Below, in pieces: positions 22,403-34,704 of a DNA stretch of 64,000 nucleotides (its first letter is position 1; each line of letters begins with the position of its first letter). This stretch comes from Paramacrobiotus metropolitanus. Its lineage: Eukaryota > Tardigrada > Eutardigrada > Parachela > Macrobiotidae. The position numbers and the translations under genes are program-made. The notes below the pieces were generated by a model. That model did no database searches. It had not been told where the DNA came from and saw nothing but the letters and a program-made list of their open reading frames with translations. The stretch is from assembly GCF_019649055.1 (NCBI RefSeq), contig NW_026570259.1:372001-436000 (forward strand), written 5' to 3'.

Positions 22403-25400
22403 ATGTCAGTTGAACCCTTCATTATTCCGACCATGGAGCAGTCTGGGAGATATGATACCGAAAACAAGAAATCACCAGCCGTTTCATCCGTCTCGGAACA
22501 AATAGTATCGCCCGTGCAAACCGAAGAACCAACGCCCTGGACGAATGAACGGCTGCTGGAAAGCGGACGCAACTCGGATAATCCCGAGTATCTCATGGGT
22601 CATCCGCACAGTGTCGACCTCAGAGAGGGTGGCGTAGGTGTTGACGTGCACTCCATCGGTTTATGGGATGAAGAAGTCCTTGCACTGGAAAAGCAAGTAC
22701 ACTTAAACCGTCTTTTGGCACATCTGAACTCAGTAAAACGTAGAAATTCTTTCTTAGCTGGCCGAAAAGCTGGAGCGAGCGGAACAGTATAGGGAAAATA
22801 TGGAGCTCTTGAAAACGAAAAAACTTCGACGGAAACATTATATCGAAACTCTATCTACGCAGTTTCGTTCACTGCAGGTACTTCTACCTTTGCGGATTCG
22901 TCTGGGCTTAACATTCTCTGGAAATTTCTTGTTTGTTACTTTTTCTATGTTAAATTGTTAAATTATAGACGATATTTGCTTGTACAGGGCATAAAGGCTT
23001 TGAAAGAGCAGGAAGTTAGTGCTGCTCAAAAGCAAGTGGAACTGAAGCGACGGGAGACCGCTCACATTCGACTGGAGACGATGCGAACTAAAAACGAGAT
23101 CCAACATCTAGTTCAACGATTAGATAACGATCAGGTGCACGTTGTATTACTTCGTAGTTTGTACTGCCAGAAAATTGTACGCTATTATTATAACTGATTA
23201 TCGTTTACCCAACTTACGTTTACCCAACTTCTGAAAAATGTACGTTTACCCAACGTTCTCAGATACTGCTCATAAATGAATGCTTTTTGGAGTTTCGATT
23301 ACGTTGGTTCATCAAAATTCTGTGGTGTGTCAACTGACCGCTGCTTCCTCCGCAGACGATGATAGGTCGCTTAAAGAAGGAAATCGACGACATGCAAACG
23401 GAAATCGATCTGGACAGGGAGCTTATGGGCACGTGCCTAAATTACGCCGAAAAACACCAGGTGGAGTTCAATATGCTGAAGCAGTACTCGCTAGAGGACG
23501 AAGGAAAAATTAAAGAGTGTCGGTACCGCGTAGGCCGATTAGCTCTGGAAGACGAGGAGACGGCTAAGGAACTAGCCGGCATCGAGGTGGATGTGAAGAG
23601 TTTGCGACTGGAAGTGTCCAGGCTAAAAGAGAACTGTCAAAGCGTAATCCAAGAACGGACGGAAAAGACGGATAACTGGGACCAAATCAAGAGTAGAATA
23701 GCCGGTGCTGATGCCGACATGAAACAACAGCAGGAGGTATGTTATATCGGATGTTAAAAAAACAGAACTCACCAGTCAGTCACTAGTAACAAATTTCAGT
23801 TATATACAGTTATTCGCAGGTTATTCGCTCTGATTAACGGTAAAAGTTGTCAGCTTGTTTTGGTTCTGGAACGCGTTTTTGGTCTTTCGCCATTCATCCA
23901 AGTTGCAGTTCAGTGGTTGCCTCAGCATACAGAGTACTGTTATGCGATTCTGTGTGCAGGAAATAGATGCACTGGAGGCTAAATGTGCGGCAAAACAAGA
24001 GGCTCTGCAACGACAGAAAGACTTTTACGACTCGGAACTACGTAACAACCACGAAACGCAAAAAAAGATGGAGCTCACGGAGTCCAATGCCCAAAAAGCG
24101 CGAGAATATGTTTTTGAGATGGAACAGAAGAAACAAGAATTTTTGGATCAGGTGATACCATTGTTTCCTCCAAATAATAGGTAAATACACGAACTTATAC
24201 TAATTTTTGGTATTGCGTAGATCCATGTGATGGATAACGCTTGCTCCGCAAAACAACGGGAAATACGTCTGATTCAGTCTAGTATTAACGGTCTCCGTAA
24301 TCAAACTCGAAGCGTAAAAGAAGACATAAAGCGGTGGCAGGATCTAACAGCCGGTGTGGAAAGCCGACGCCGAAACCTCTCGGACCAAAATCTCACCGAC
24401 GAGGAGCGTCTGCAAGAGCTGAACAAAGCGTTGGACCAACGCGAGATGGTAGTCCGGTCAGCCGAACAGAATCTCGTTCGTCTGCGCGATCAAAACTTTA
24501 AGGACACCCAAAAAAACCTGGAAGCTAAAACACTGCTGGAGGCTATCATTTCCAACATTCAAGGCAGCAAAGTGTACATGGGCAGTCTGCAGCGTCAAAC
24601 AAGGCAGAAGAACGGCTTGGCTCGCAACCAAGCCCAGCAGATGTACGAACTACAGTATAAGATAACGCAGCTTAACCGGCGAATCTCTTTCATGGAGGGA
24701 ACAGATGTCGGGCCACCTGAGAAACCGTTAGGGGATATGAGAACGCTGAGTGCCAAGCAGGACAATCTCCAGAAAGAAATTGGTCTGATGCAGAGTCGGA
24801 TAATGAAACAAGACGAAATGATCAAATCACTGAAGAGAATTGTTGATCAGGAAGAAACCGATAAGACAAAAAAGGAGACAGCCTTAGCAGAGGTTATGCT
24901 GTATCTGCACACTACTCAGCGAACGTTGGATCGAGCGCAAAGCCGGAAAGTGGTAAGGCTGAAGCGTTTTAATAGCGGGCCGGCGAAATTGTGTTAAGTA
25001 TATTTCCGTTTTGTTAGGAAGGAGCGGCCGAGCTTAGTTCATCACGATTAAAGCTTCGGTACATCGCGGATAAAGCAGAAGAGAAACTGGACAGGGTGAC
25101 AAGTATTTCCATTCGGCAAGCTGAATTGGGCGGTGTAAGTACTGAAACAATGCAATTTGGTCATATCACAGTAGGTCTTTACTCGGATATTCTGGTGCGA
25201 TCTAGCTTTTTAAAGAACGCATGGCAATGATCCAAATGGAGCGCGAACAGTATAAAGCCCAGACCAAACGCATGGACGAACAGCGCACTTGGTTGACCAA
25301 AATGCTACGGGAGATGGAGAATCATCAACGCGGCATCAAAACTCGATTTGAACTGCTCACCATGCCGGTTGCGTTGGATCAGGATGAAAAAGACGCCGCT

Positions 25401-26573
25401 CGAGATGTCGTACAGATTCAAGCGGCTCTTTTTGTGAAGGTAACGGATTTTACTCTTCGGTACCGATTAATAACAACTGAGAAATATATGCTGTTTCAGG
25501 CAGCCAGGGAGCGTCAGGCCGTTAACGACCAGAAAGCACAGCTTATTCAAGACATACAGAAAGTCATGCAGGATAACTTTCGACTGAGACAGTTTTACGA
25601 GAAGTTTGAGAAACAGACCGGACAAATGAAGACTGAGCTTTCTCAAGTTGCAGAAACCAGTACGGGGTTATCAGTAAAGATTGCTCACACTGTGAATACT
25701 TTCATATTGAGCAGTGTACCCACATAACGTCATACTGAATTTTGACCACAGACGAAATACAGCAAAAGCACGATGCTGTTAACAATGAAATCGGATTTTT
25801 GCGAGGGAAACTACGAACCCTTGAAAACCAAGCCTACGGATATCAGGAAGAAATCAATGTACGTATCAAATGCATAAGATGAGCACGTATACTTAACTGA
25901 TTCTGGTACAATGTGTTAAACATAGTCATAGTGCTATAAACTGGATACCGGTATGCTGTTTGCTTAAACATGATATGCTATTAGAATCTTCGTAATACGA
26001 AGGAAAAGATGCTCCAACTGGGAGAGCAAATCGAGCACAGCATGAAGCAGGACCAAGAAGATACAAAGAAATTACAGGAGGAAATTACGGAACAACGTAA
26101 ACGGTTAGGACGAACTGTCAGCCAAAACGACGCCATGCACAAAGCTATCAAGCAGGCTCAACCGGACAACGTGGCTCAGATAAAAGTACAGATAAAACAA
26201 TGCACGCTCATTTACACACTCTTTCCACAAGCGTTAAACTCATGTATTTGGGCAACAGGCTAATATTGACATTAATGTCCGTACCGATGTGGAGCGTCTT
26301 CTGTTCTCAACTATAAGTCGATTCCTAAATGGAAGACCCGATATGATGGAATTAGTAGCAGGCTTATTTCAACAGGTTAGTGACAAATTTAAGAAGTATG
26401 AGGTGTATCTTTGATACGGAGTTTATACTGGGTGTCGCAGCGCAATTATTGTGATGCGTTTGTTTGTTCAGATGGCCGTGCAGATGTCTGAAGAGCTGAC
26501 AAAACTGCTGCTGAAGAAAGGTTCGGAATCAACCGTATCTCCTGGCTTCCGTGCGTCTATGGTTAGAATTTGA
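22403..26573 (+). CDS. CCDC39: CCDC39, axonemal 96-nm molecular ruler subunit
   Basis: Thirteen exons, every phase consistent: 22403-22696, 22758-22877, 22988-23134, 23356-23736, 23960-24151, 24221-24952, 25018-25132, 25216-25439, 25500-25659, 25752-25858, 25985-26185, 26259-26375, 26472-26573, giving 963 aa (human 941). After about 80 variable residues the protein is coiled coil to about residue 890. Matches in order to CCDC39: GLWDEEVLALEKQLAEKLE for the N-terminal WEDG..NKLLEDQLSKL; LMGTCLNYAEKHQ..LKQYSLEDEGKI for the AWLEES..LQKYAQQDDNKI block; ERTEKTDNWDQI for ERQELIKQWENTI; and KTRFELLTM for KNRYEILTV. By family, CCDC39 pairs with CCDC40 along doublets to set inner-arm, N-DRC and radial-spoke periodicity. 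For intron 1, a 25-nt intron is also possible (donor after 22736), but the 61-nt choice gives the better alignment. Complete, no lesion. Confidence 0.92.
23202..23254 (+). repeat. Three copies of CGTTTACCCAAC within CCDC39 intron 3
   Basis: Exact 12-mers at 23202-23213, 23217-23228 and 23243-23254 in the intron between exons 3 and 4. A small local tandem duplication with no known role. Confidence 0.6.
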
Positions 26574-26583
26574 TGCATATATT

Positions 26584-26589
26584 TTTATT
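26584..26589 (-). promoter_or_regulatory. AATAAA poly(A) signal, SLC13 gene
   Basis: Minus-strand hexamer about 270 bases after the SLC13 stop, only 11 bases from the opposite-strand CCDC39 stop codon, so convergent 3' ends may overlap. Confidence 0.35.
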
Positions 26590-26658
26590 TCTGCTACATA
26601 TTTCATAGAGTAGTAGAGTATGTCTGTGTTTGGTTGTGGTGCCGCCGGTTCAGTTTTG

Positions 26659-26664
26659 AATAAA
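26659..26664 (+). promoter_or_regulatory. AATAAA poly(A) signal of CCDC39
   Basis: Canonical hexamer 86 bases after the CCDC39 stop codon. Confidence 0.55.
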
Positions 26665-26861
26665 TCTCGTGATGGCACGGCAAGTATCGTCCCTGCCATA
26701 CAAGTCAAAGGCGTTTGGTCCGGAGATAAGTTAGGCTTCAGAAAAGCTACTTGGAGTTCATTAATTTGCTTATTTTAAAAGCTGAAGTTTATAACTGCCG
26801 TGTGAAAAATAGCATCCGTTTACACTGATATACAAACAACGTACCGTAATTGGACAGAACC

Positions 26862-29368
26862 TTATGAGACGGTATTGTTAGTCATAGCTAGAACGCTGGA
26901 GATGTTATGACGGGCGGCTAATCGAGTCTGCGCCCATAAAGGAAGATTCTTGCCATCAAATATTAACGATCCAAATAGTTCAAGACTGATAACCAGAAAT
27001 ATGATACAAGCAATCTTTGGTCCAACTCCAGCTCTAAACATGTCCCACATCGTAACTGTTCCATAGCCATACACGATAATAGTGGGAAAGGAGCAAATGG
27101 GTATCATGAATGAAAACATGCTGGCCATCGTGGCCGCCAGCATATAATAAATCGGATTGACTCCAGAATCCTCGGCCTAGATGAGCATAACAAATTCTTT
27201 GGTCAACTAAGCATGCTTCCGGCAACATAAACGTACGTGTCGTTTCCGACTTACCACATTTGCCAGCACGGGAACAAAAATCGCACATATGACGGAGTTG
27301 TTTGTAAACTCTGTCAAAAAGGAGGCCAAAACGCAGATGACGGTTACGACAATCCAAGGCGATATTCCATGCAGATCAGGAATTAAGCTTCCTATCGATC
27401 GTATCAAACCTGACACCTGCAATGGTCAAGCGGCTTCTTTCAACAGCGTTGGTCAGGCATTTTGAATAAATGTGTACCTCGGCCACATGTGTTACGGCTG
27501 CGACACCGCCGGCAAACATCAGCAAATCCCATGGAAGCTTGGCTTGAGCTTGTTTCCAAGTCAGCAACGGCCGGTATTTCCCTTTCTTTAAGTCTTTATA
27601 ATCAGCCGGCAGCACAAAAAGCAGCACACAGGCTAAGAGTGCCGGGACCGAATCCGTCGCATAACTATAAGCACCAGCATCAAGTAGGATACGGTTTCGC
27701 GTTACGTTGCCCGTTGTCTTCTCTTATCTTACCCTTGCTTAAAAAGCGCCGCCCAACCGGGAACGAACTGAGGATTGCGCGTTAACCATAACACCAATAA
27801 AACGGCAAATAGTATCAACACAGAGACTTCCTCGTGTCTGGAATTACCAAAACCACGATGGAAAATAGAACATTCAAGACATGAAAACGCTGATGGAAAT
27901 TACCGAATGGGGCCCAGTTCTTTGAGTTTGTGATCTAGAATAGCGCGCGTTCTCTTCCTCATTGCTTTATGCTGCTCGGGAGAGGCCTGATAGTTTGCAC
28001 TTTTTAACCATCCCGGTACAAAGAGTAAGCATAAAGCAATCCAGGTTAGGATTAACGCCCCAACAGCGACAGGACCACAAATTAGAAAATAAGTCAGGAA
28101 ATTCAAGCCGGTTTCCGTTCCATAGTACCTAGCAAAGTAAGCTACCTTTGTCTGGAATTCGTTGATAAGAATGTGGGCAGACGTACTTTTCTAAAGTCAT
28201 TCGGAAAAGAATATTCGGATGCGATCCGATCAGTGTAGCCACTCCACCGATATTAGCGCAGAAGGCCACACATAGCTGCAAAGCTTTGGAGAAATCCTGA
28301 TCCGGAGGTTTGCCGGAAACGCTTTCTGCTACCTCTACCAAAGTGGACTCGCGTTTGTTCATTAAGGGATCCATAGATGCATCACCATTCTGAGAGACCT
28401 CGCTGTTGCTGGCGGGCGTTGGTATAGTTTCCGCATCGAGTGATTGAGTGTCTTCCTTGGTCACCGGACTAGTCAGCGTTCCGGAAACGGCCATTGCGAT
28501 TGGTAGAATCATCACCGTTACCGCTACAAAAATGTTAGTACTACTAGATTGTTTCCATTTAAATAGTTGTACGATTACGGACAAAAATGTACATCAGGAC
28601 TCACGAGCAACATCGTTTTACATGCGATTGCTACCTGTGTTAGCCATCCACATTGATAATCCTCCACTTATTACCGCAAAGCCAAGAATCAGCCTAAAAT
28701 AAAAGATATTAACTAAACCCGAACAAAATAGCTTTACACATTTAATCATTTCACGATGGACAAATACATGTGGCATATGTGCATGAATGACATATGTAGC
28801 GGTTACGCACCTGGACGGGCTTACTCCAATGCGTCGAAGGGTCAAAAGGGCAATTCGTATGCGTGTTTGTCGTTTCAATGGATATTGCCATTACAAGCAC
28901 GGAGATAAACAAAAAATAGGTATCCTAAATTACAGCATAAAAATTTGGTTCGTGATATAATACGAACAGAATACCGCACTCCGTTTAATACATAATATCG
29001 GGAGTTATGCTTCAATCTGTTTAAGGTACATACATTGGTAAAAGAGCGAGATATTTCCGGAACTGTTTGCACGCCGATCATTGGCATGAGAAAAATAGAA
29101 AACAGGATGGTCAATGGAAGCGGTAGTATTTCGAAGACCAGAAAAATTGAAGTGACCAGAAGAATATAAGCTCCCTTGCCGCTCTGTAATGGATGCGATT
29201 GATTGTCCGGTTGTTTATAATTTTCCGTTGGGTTTTTCTTACCTCGGTTGGCCATGTTACCAGAGGTAATATCAAGCATAGCAGAGGTACGGATATAAAT
29301 GCTACAATCTTCCAGTACTGTCGCACATAGTTAAAGGTGTTGCGCATCTGGATGCGACTAAAGAACAT
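26862..29368 (-). CDS. SLC13 family Na+/di-tricarboxylate transporter homologue, one apparent frameshift
   Basis: Ten minus-strand exons: 29368-29243, 29183-29034, 28924-28811, 28693-28635, 28523-28187, 28128-27904, 27837-27733, 27664-27478, 27416-27255, 27176-26862, about 592 aa, the usual SLC13 length. Family landmarks: ILPLPLTILFSIFLMPMIG (helix 2-3), RIRIALLTLRRIG, LSMWMANTAV, FCANIGGVATLIGSHPNILF, NPQFVPGWAALF, LPWDLLMFAGGVA, LASFLTEFTNNS, FMIPICSFPTIIVYGYG. By family these plasma-membrane carriers couple Na+ to succinate, citrate or sulfate uptake. Oddities: the substrate/Na+-binding SNT tripeptides read ANT and NNS, and the usual PPN near the end reads FPT. Exon 3 is 114 bp where both splice phases demand one base less: the reading frame starts as DTYFLFISVLVMAISIE and must shift by one to reach RIRIALLTL. 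The cause may be a sequence error, an inactive allele, or a pseudogene. The rest is intact. Confidence 0.88.
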
Positions 29369-30323
29369 TTTATTAATACTGTCTTCCACAATCCAGTCCA
29401 ATAATATTTTTAAAAAATAGGGATTTGCTCTGGATCATTGAAAATTAACTCAAGGCCAATCTGGATTAACCAGGGAAGTTAATTTCCGAGCGTGACAGCA
29501 TTGTCATGAAGATTATACCAAATTTTACGCCGCACTTAATAACCAAGTTAAAATATTGCGCATGCAAATCAATATTGTAAAGAATATTCGCGGCAGGTTG
29601 TCCGTTCGTTTCCAAAAATTCAATTCAGGTGCACAAAATTATGATTCTCCGTCGGTTTCTTTATCTCGCGTGTCCTTATCTCATTCGTAGGCAATTAAAA
29701 GTATGAGTTTATATTTCTCGCGGCGTTTATAATTCAGCACCACAAGTGCATAATCAATAACATTTCCGGTCAATGCGAAGCTTATCGTGTTTTACCGGCG
29801 CTGCTCTGGAATGGTTGCCAGATTGTAACTGACGCTTGAGTGTAAATAGTGACGGTCAAAGCTCAGCTGGTTTGATTCAGAATGTTGTACTTAATTTTGT
29901 TTATTATTGCTCTGTTCTAAGTTTCAGTTTTATAATGATACAAAACGCGGACAGGACAACTACAGACAAACACTACAGAAACTGGTTAACATCCGAAAAA
30001 GCACCTGTTGCTGCCACTTCCGGAGTCCTATTAATTTTATTATAAAACTATTAACTTTTTTAACAAAAATTGTTAACTGCATTAATTATTATCTGTTGCG
30101 CTTAATTAAGAAAGACGATCGAAAAGTGTTTCTAAAAACAAACTATCTTAAAAAAAAATTAATATGATAATCTTATCCGTTAGAGCGCAAGTTGTAGTTA
30201 GCAGCGGATCAGTTCTGATAATTTGCTATGGATATAGATCCCAAAATCTAATCGAACACCAAACTCGTGCGGCACTCTCTTCTTGACTTTATTCGTACTT
30301 GCGTTGCGCGCAAGATATGCATA
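29369..30323. other. Intergenic, AT-rich, no gene seen
   Basis: Upstream flank of the SLC13 gene. Open frames at 29836-30167 lack motifs and splice partners. No RNA gene recognised. Confidence 0.4.
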
Positions 30324-30580
30324 CGAGGACAGGCTTAGTATTCGCGATCACCTAAAAATCTAGCGAGAATTCGCGATCACCGTGCCCGGGTTTTGCAGAA
30401 CAGCCAGTCACCAGCCAGCCACCAAGGGAAGGCAGTCCAGTGCCACTCCACACAGCCACGGGACTGGACTGCCTTCCCTTGGTGGCTGGCTGGTGACTGG
30501 CTGTTCTGCAAAACCCGGGCACGGTGATCGCGAATTCTCGCTAGTTTTTTGGGTGATCGCGGATACTAAGCCTATCCTCG
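30324..30580. repeat. 257-bp near-perfect inverted repeat (118-bp arms, 21-nt loop)
   Basis: Left arm 30324-30441 and right arm 30463-30580 are reverse complements with about five mismatches; the inner 70 bp, running through the CCCGGG and CCAGTCACCAGCCAGCCACC segments, are identical. Each arm holds a direct duplication of ATTCGCGATCACC (30340-30352 and 30369-30381 on the left). No coding capacity beyond a spurious frame and no clear target-site duplication at the flanks. Either a foldback/MITE-type element or, if transcribed, a long double-stranded RNA hairpin precursor. Confidence 0.85.
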
Positions 30581-31426
30581 CAATGTTAACGGCTCTCGTT
30601 TTTACCGATATTACGTACGAGTACTTGTAGTCTTGTACAGCATTAACTTCTCAAAGGTATATCTATATAATAATTAATTATATGCTACATAAATTTATTC
30701 AGCATGGACTGTGTGGTCGTAAATAATGACTACCTAGTGATTGTGAATTACTAAGGCAAGACCAGCTGATTTTTTGCGAGTAATACTTAGGCACTTCCGG
30801 TTTAAGTACAGTACTCTTTTGCACATTCATATCATGTACTTTTTGCTTCACTATAATGAATTGGACGAAATAGAAGTCTTATGTACCAGATTAATTATAT
30901 GACGTATGATCGCATAGAGTGCGAATTATACAAGGACCACACATCATATGCACAAATCTTAACCTTTTCTTGCACTTGCGTCGCTAAAAAAAGGTGACGA
31001 AACACTTAAGCCGCACCACCCAAGCCACTGATTATTTGAGTTACCACCACATATATATGTATATATGCGCGGCTCAAAATAATACATAGAACTGTGTATG
31101 TTTAATTTGACTGTGTATTTATTTCTTGAAAATTGTTCGCTAGGTTTATTCACTTTCATTGTACACAACTGCACATGTGTCACCTACCTGCACAGCGAAA
31201 GCGCAGCCCGCGCAGTCTTGCTTCGATTGGCATTTGGCAATAAGCCTGCCAGCGGCATGCACCAAGATTAGGCCATGGGATGGACATAGGCATTCTGCAG
31301 ACTAGCAACAAGTGCTTACGTCTTCCTCGTCCCAAAGCGTACCAGTACTTGCTTTTCGACGCTTACGCTCGACAGAAGCACTGCGACGGAGTTTAAATTT
31401 TACAGTTATCTTTTCCTGCTGTAACA
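30581..31426. other. Intergenic; no gene seen
   Basis: Contains an ATATATATGT-like tract near 31055, a GTACAGTAC motif (30806-30814), and the putative promoter and 5'UTR of the 31427 gene. The minus-strand frame at 30959-31183 has no support. Confidence 0.4.
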
Positions 31427-34106
31427 ATGGCAAAAGCAAAAACTCCAAAACCGAAATCAAAAGAGAAAGGCAAATCAGCCCCAAAGAAGGGAAAATCCGA
31501 AAATGCTAAGGCCAAGAAGGCCAAGCCCAAGAAGGATGACAAGAAAAAAGATGAACCCAAGAAGACAGAAAAGAAAAAGGGGGACGGGTCCAAGAAGACT
31601 GATAAGAAAAAAGGTGGAGGTGGATGGTTTGGAGGTGGAGGAGATGGTAAAAACAAGAAAAAAGATAAAAAAGGTGGAAAAGATAAGAGCGACAGGAAAG
31701 CGAAAGAAGACCGAGCTAAGTCTCCAACAGAATCGCCTAATGGCTCACCGAAAGGATCGCCTAAACGCTCTCCCAGCCCAACCGTACGTGGTCGTTTGCT
31801 GTGTATTAATGATGCTGCAATTTGTAACAATTCTTGCCCCTTTACAAAATGCTTAGAACTGAAATACTGTTTTGATATCCACTAGGGTGACACGTCGAGC
31901 CGAAAGTTAAGGTTTGACAGCGCAGTACGAGTGAAGGAGATTCCAGATCGCTTTGGAACACCATCACAAACATCGGCAACGGGCAGTCGTCCATGTGTGT
32001 CACTACGCAGTTTTCCCCCAGAAGGCTCTGAGCTGGATACCAGTACGAAACCTAAATATTCGGATCCCTACTTTGGATCCAAGGTGTCTTCTCGCATTCC
32101 GTGTCCTAAGGAATCAGAAAAAAAGGAACCCGATCTGTACTCAACTAGGTCGATGACCTTAGATGAACCTGGTCCAATTTTTAATCCAAATCGATGTCCA
32201 ACATACTCCCGCGAAGAACTGATCTCGCTAATAGAAACCTTAGTACTGGGCATCAATGACCGGGAATCACTCAAAACGAGGTGGGTGAGTCGGCAGATTA
32301 TTTAGAAAGCTGCAATTTTCTTATATCTGTACACAGACTGTCACAGACGTCTCCTTCAGATATGACGAAGAAAACACGCGTCTGGCCATGAACGCTGAAT
32401 TCTACGCGGATAAAGAACTAAATGCTCGCTCAAGACTTGAATGTCTGCGCAATAAAACCAGTGAAATAGATAATGCGTTGCGCGAAAGTGTCGATCTTAT
32501 GAGTCGAAATTATGTACAACTGACAAGGGAGCGGAAGCGCATTGCAGGAGCTATAGATCTGCGCGAAGACTTTGACCGGCATCTCCAGGACAAAATTTCA
32601 ACTAACACGAAATATGTTCAGGATTATGCCATAATACTGGGGAAACTACAGGGTCTGCTGGATGATTCCTCCATGGCCTGGTTACAAAGAGAAACAATGT
32701 TGAGTACTGAAAGTGAAGCTCTGGAAAAGTTACACGGGTCTGTCGAAAAAGAGAAGCGAAATCTGACAAGCGAATTGCACAAATACCAAGCGCTTTACGT
32801 CTCGCAATCAACACAAAACGGTAAACTGGGAGAGGTGGTGGAACGCGAACTGGAACGCTACATGACAAAGCAACAAGAAGTTCTGAAGTATAACGAAAAG
32901 AGGGTCAAAGCTTTAGAAGGTTGTGTTCGTACCATGCAGCTCGACAGAGAGGTCATGTATTCCGAGATAGCCGAACAACGAAACCGCTTAAAGGATATCC
33001 TGGAAAATCAAGTAATCAATCTCATGAACAAGGTCCGTTACTACAAGGATGCGCTGCGCGGCCTGGAAGAAGAGTTGAGCAAGGTCACTTGCAGAACCGG
33101 TGCGTCAATAGTATTCATAAAATTAAAAAAAATGTCAGTGCGACCCATACCAGTTCGATCCATAAAAAACGTCAGTTCGACCCATCTAAACAAGATGACG
33201 AGAATTACTTTGCACTTTGCAGTTACTATTGATTATTGAAAAGAAAAACTTCCTTTCAGTAAAATTTTACGAGCTACCTTTTAACCAGCTGCTACTTTGT
33301 GTCTTTGTAACAATCTGCTTTCTTATTTCGTATTTCTTATTTCTTATTTATTCTTATTTCGTTTTTTCCTCCTTGTAGAGGTGAATCTCGGCAGCGTTCA
33401 CAAAAATTTTTTTGCAGAAGGGTTCTTGGCCGTATCTGATCAACTGAAAACCTACGTAAGACTTGTCAGCAATATCGATGTTCTGGATTTTGCCAATAAA
33501 GTACAATCCGCGAAAGCTGCCTGTGATGAAGTTGAAACGGCATGGCGAACAAAAAACTGTGAACGTCGAGATTTAACCGACATTCGCAGACTGTATGTCG
33601 ACCGACAGCGACAGAAGATGCTGGCTACGGAAGATGAGTACTTCCTTATGGAACCGGTGGACGTCCCGGGAGCGGAATCCCATACCAACTTTCAGCGCTC
33701 CATAGAATGCTTCTTGCCAGAAGGTTCTACATGTTACCCTAAGAGTGGTCCGGGTGAGCGACCGCCTCCACGGGCCATCCAGATGGAAATCATGCCTGCT
33801 CCCCCACCGACAGAGGCCCCAACAGAAGCTAGCTACAGGTCCGCTGGTGAAGATATGTCGACAGGGGGAACAGACCGGCCATTGGATGTCTCGCGTAACG
33901 ACGATAGCGCGTCCACTCGGGATTGGGATGCACGATCTATGGGGAAGAAAGTGATGGGTGGTGTCAAAGCCGTTATTAGTGTACCAAAGAAAACCGCGGA
34001 TGTACTAACATGGGGTTTGCGGAAATTTGGCAACTTGGCGCACTTGCCCAGTTTGCCGTTCTCGTTCAGTCACCATCGCTTCAGAAAGCGACAAGCTGTG
34101 GGGTAA
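31427..34106 (+). CDS. Lys/Pro-rich N-terminus plus coiled-coil protein, 739 aa
   Basis: Four exons with matching phases: 31427-31783, 31886-32280, 32360-33099, 33379-34106. Exon 1 encodes 119 residues of extremely basic low complexity (KPKSKEKGKSAPKKGK-like, a GGGGWFGGGG insert, then SPKGSPKRSPSP repeats). Residues about 250-520 form a long coiled coil (for example LTRERKRIAGAIDLREDF and LERYMTKQQEVLKYNEKRVK). The C-terminal third is a second helical segment and then a Pro/Ser-rich linker ending in a basic tail, RFRKRQAVG. The Lys-rich start followed by coiled coil recalls basal-body and axonemal coiled-coil proteins such as BBOF1-type (DUF4515), but I cannot align it confidently, so the family is left open. 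The ATG at 31427 begins the only long basic frame. Confidence 0.75.
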
Positions 34107-34704
34107 ATGAAGGGTAGGGTTTCATGCTTTGAACTTTTACTGTAGGAGTTCTCATTGTGCTCCCTCTCGGGTTGGCCTATGGTCATTGCTTCTTTCCTAC
34201 TTTCCTAGTTTTCTCCTCTGACTGCTCTGACATTTTGTTCAATTCGATCGGTTCTCCTTAGGGTTTGAATTGTAACTTGGCTAAGTTCTTTTTGTGTTTG
34301 CTTAATGCCCTTCTGTTAATCTTTATGCCTGTTGGCCTTCCGGAGTCTGCTGTCGTTGCTAGTTTTCATAAGTATGCTTGCGGATTAAAGGTAGTGGTTT
34401 TGTATGCTTCCCAGATTCTATCCAAATTCGTTAACTTTTAAATCCCCAAAAACGGTAGCATGTTGAACCAAAACAAATGCGCCACGTATTATTTTCGCTG
34501 TATCCAGACGACAGATTGTATGAAGACGAGTACGACACGCAACTGACATTAAGATAATTAACTAACTTGTAATGTTAACACTACTGATTTTAGTCGCTAG
34601 AAGATTGTACTATTACTCATGAGCACACCGAAAACCCGTGCGTAATGTCTTCCGTATCATCCTGCAGTATTCCGCGCATTCTGTACTATTAGGAAAAAGA
34701 TCAC
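34107..34704. other. Intergenic / 3' flank
   Basis: 598 bp, T-rich, between two + strand genes. No coding exon, RNA gene or clear poly(A) hexamer identified. Confidence 0.4.

Noticed and set aside
22697-22792. 25-nt intron between CCDC39 exons 1 and 2
   Set aside because: Possible by phase, but a 61-nt intron with a donor after 22696 gives normal length and better CCDC39 alignment.
30382-30630. 82-codon frame
   Set aside because: Lies inside the hairpin; its symmetry explains the open frame.
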